NCBI RefSeq assembly: GCF_900142205.1
Contig: NZ_FRAA01000001.1
Location: 274,910-338,909 of the forward strand
Length of the DNA stretch: 64,000 bases
Source: Reichenbachiella agariperforans
Lineage (GTDB): Bacteria; Bacteroidota; Bacteroidia; Cytophagales; Cyclobacteriaceae
Direction of reading: 5' to 3'
Shown here one piece after another: positions 63,689 to 64,000 of this stretch. Position 1 is the stretch's first letter. Each line of letters starts with the position of its first letter. The notes beneath the pieces were generated by a model that worked only from the letters and a program-made list of their open reading frames with translations, was not told the origin of the DNA and did not search any database. A program made the position numbers and the translations under genes.

Positions 63689-64000
63689 CTAATTCTCTTT
63701 GACGATTTTATGTGACACTATTCTTTTGTCATCTTGGACAATTAACAAATAAACACCCTGACCTAACCCACTTACATCAAGTTCCAACGCAGTACCCTTT
63801 TGTGCGGAGAGTACTTGGTGACCATTTAAATCCATCACATACACTGTGACTTCCTTCAATGACTTCACTTTTAGGATATCATGAACTGGGTTTGGATAAA
63901 AACTCCATGCTACCTCTTCGCTAGTACTTAATACTTCCTCCGCCTCTACAGTCACTGTCACAAGCCAATCTTGAATGGTAACCCCATCTTCTGCCGTCAC
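63689..64000 (-). CDS. C-terminal end of a T9SS-exported protein (partial at right edge)
   Basis: The frame runs off the right edge; the first codon seen, GTG at 64000, is probably internal. The visible 103 residues begin with a beta-strand-rich stretch (VTAEDGVTIQDWLVTVTV) and end in a type A T9SS sorting domain: WSFYPNPVHDILKV, VYVMDLNGHQV, LDVSGLGQGVYLLIV and a final KIVKEN. It is therefore exported and attached to the surface. Its main domain is outside the window. Confidence 0.85.
   Translation of the reverse strand: MTAEDGVTIQDWLVTVTVEAEEVLSTSEEVAWSFYPNPVHDILKVKSLKEVTVYVMDLNGHQVLSAQKGTALELDVSGLGQGVYLLIVQDDKRIVSHKIVKEN

Overview
This 64 kb stretch looks like chromosome from a free-living, probably marine member of the Bacteroidota, most likely order Cytophagales. 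The grounds are type IX secretion (T9SS) C-terminal sorting domains, promoters with a TAnnTTTG -7 box, SprB-type repeats, a TonB receptor with DUF4374/DUF4198/PepSY partners, DUF5777, a 7TMR-DISM sensor, a bacterial GH3 protein and the RGG-tailed DEAD-box helicase style of this group. The genus is inference. I saw no rRNA, tRNA, CRISPR array, transposase or prophage gene.

Layout. 1-5 kb: end of an unknown gene, a TIR-TM-WD40 protein, a small secreted helical protein and a DEAD-box RNA helicase. 5-15 kb: a GAF sensor ending in an orphan histidine-kinase dimerisation domain, a secreted HExxH protein, GH3, stress proteins (universal stress protein, four-helix bundle, Rho_N-like), a frameshifted small gene, cytidine deaminase, a fatty acid desaturase whose N-terminus appears frameshifted, and an ABC-F ATPase. 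15.4-26.3 kb: a surface block of an outer-membrane barrel, a 2374-residue T9SS cargo with reelin-like repeats, a lipoprotein, an Rhs-head protein and a FISUMP-domain protein. 26.3-35.9 kb: cation efflux, YtxH, Dps, a PAS histidine kinase with an NtrC-type regulator and a CheY-like regulator, an FNT channel, CorA, a DUF3307-SatD pair with a three-site operator, and DUF2911. 36-46 kb: methyltransferase, divergent HxlR/nitroreductase, topoisomerase III, YchJ, DUF1704 peptidase, a YdeI-CDGSH fusion, a HEAT protein and a 7TM sensor. 46-53 kb: a probable iron/siderophore uptake operon. 53-58.7 kb: a 22-bp tandem repeat array, then sbcCD. 59-64 kb: a surface operon of Lipoprotein_15 repeats, DUF5777 barrel, YceI and an SprB/cytochrome-like lipoprotein, a hairpin-rich gap, and the end of another T9SS cargo.

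How parts work together. The TonB receptor, DUF4374, DUF4198, DUF3325, DUF3649 and PepSY genes fit ferric-chelate capture and reduction. SbcD/SbcC and TopB serve DNA maintenance. USP, Dps, YtxH and the four-helix protein are typical stress genes. The barrel-giant-lipoprotein run reads as one exported surface assembly. The points most worth following up are the SatD operator array, the 22-bp repeat array, the two sensors carrying an H-box domain but no ATPase, the TIR-WD40 protein and the YdeI-CDGSH fusion. All assignments come from reading the sequence; no database search was run.
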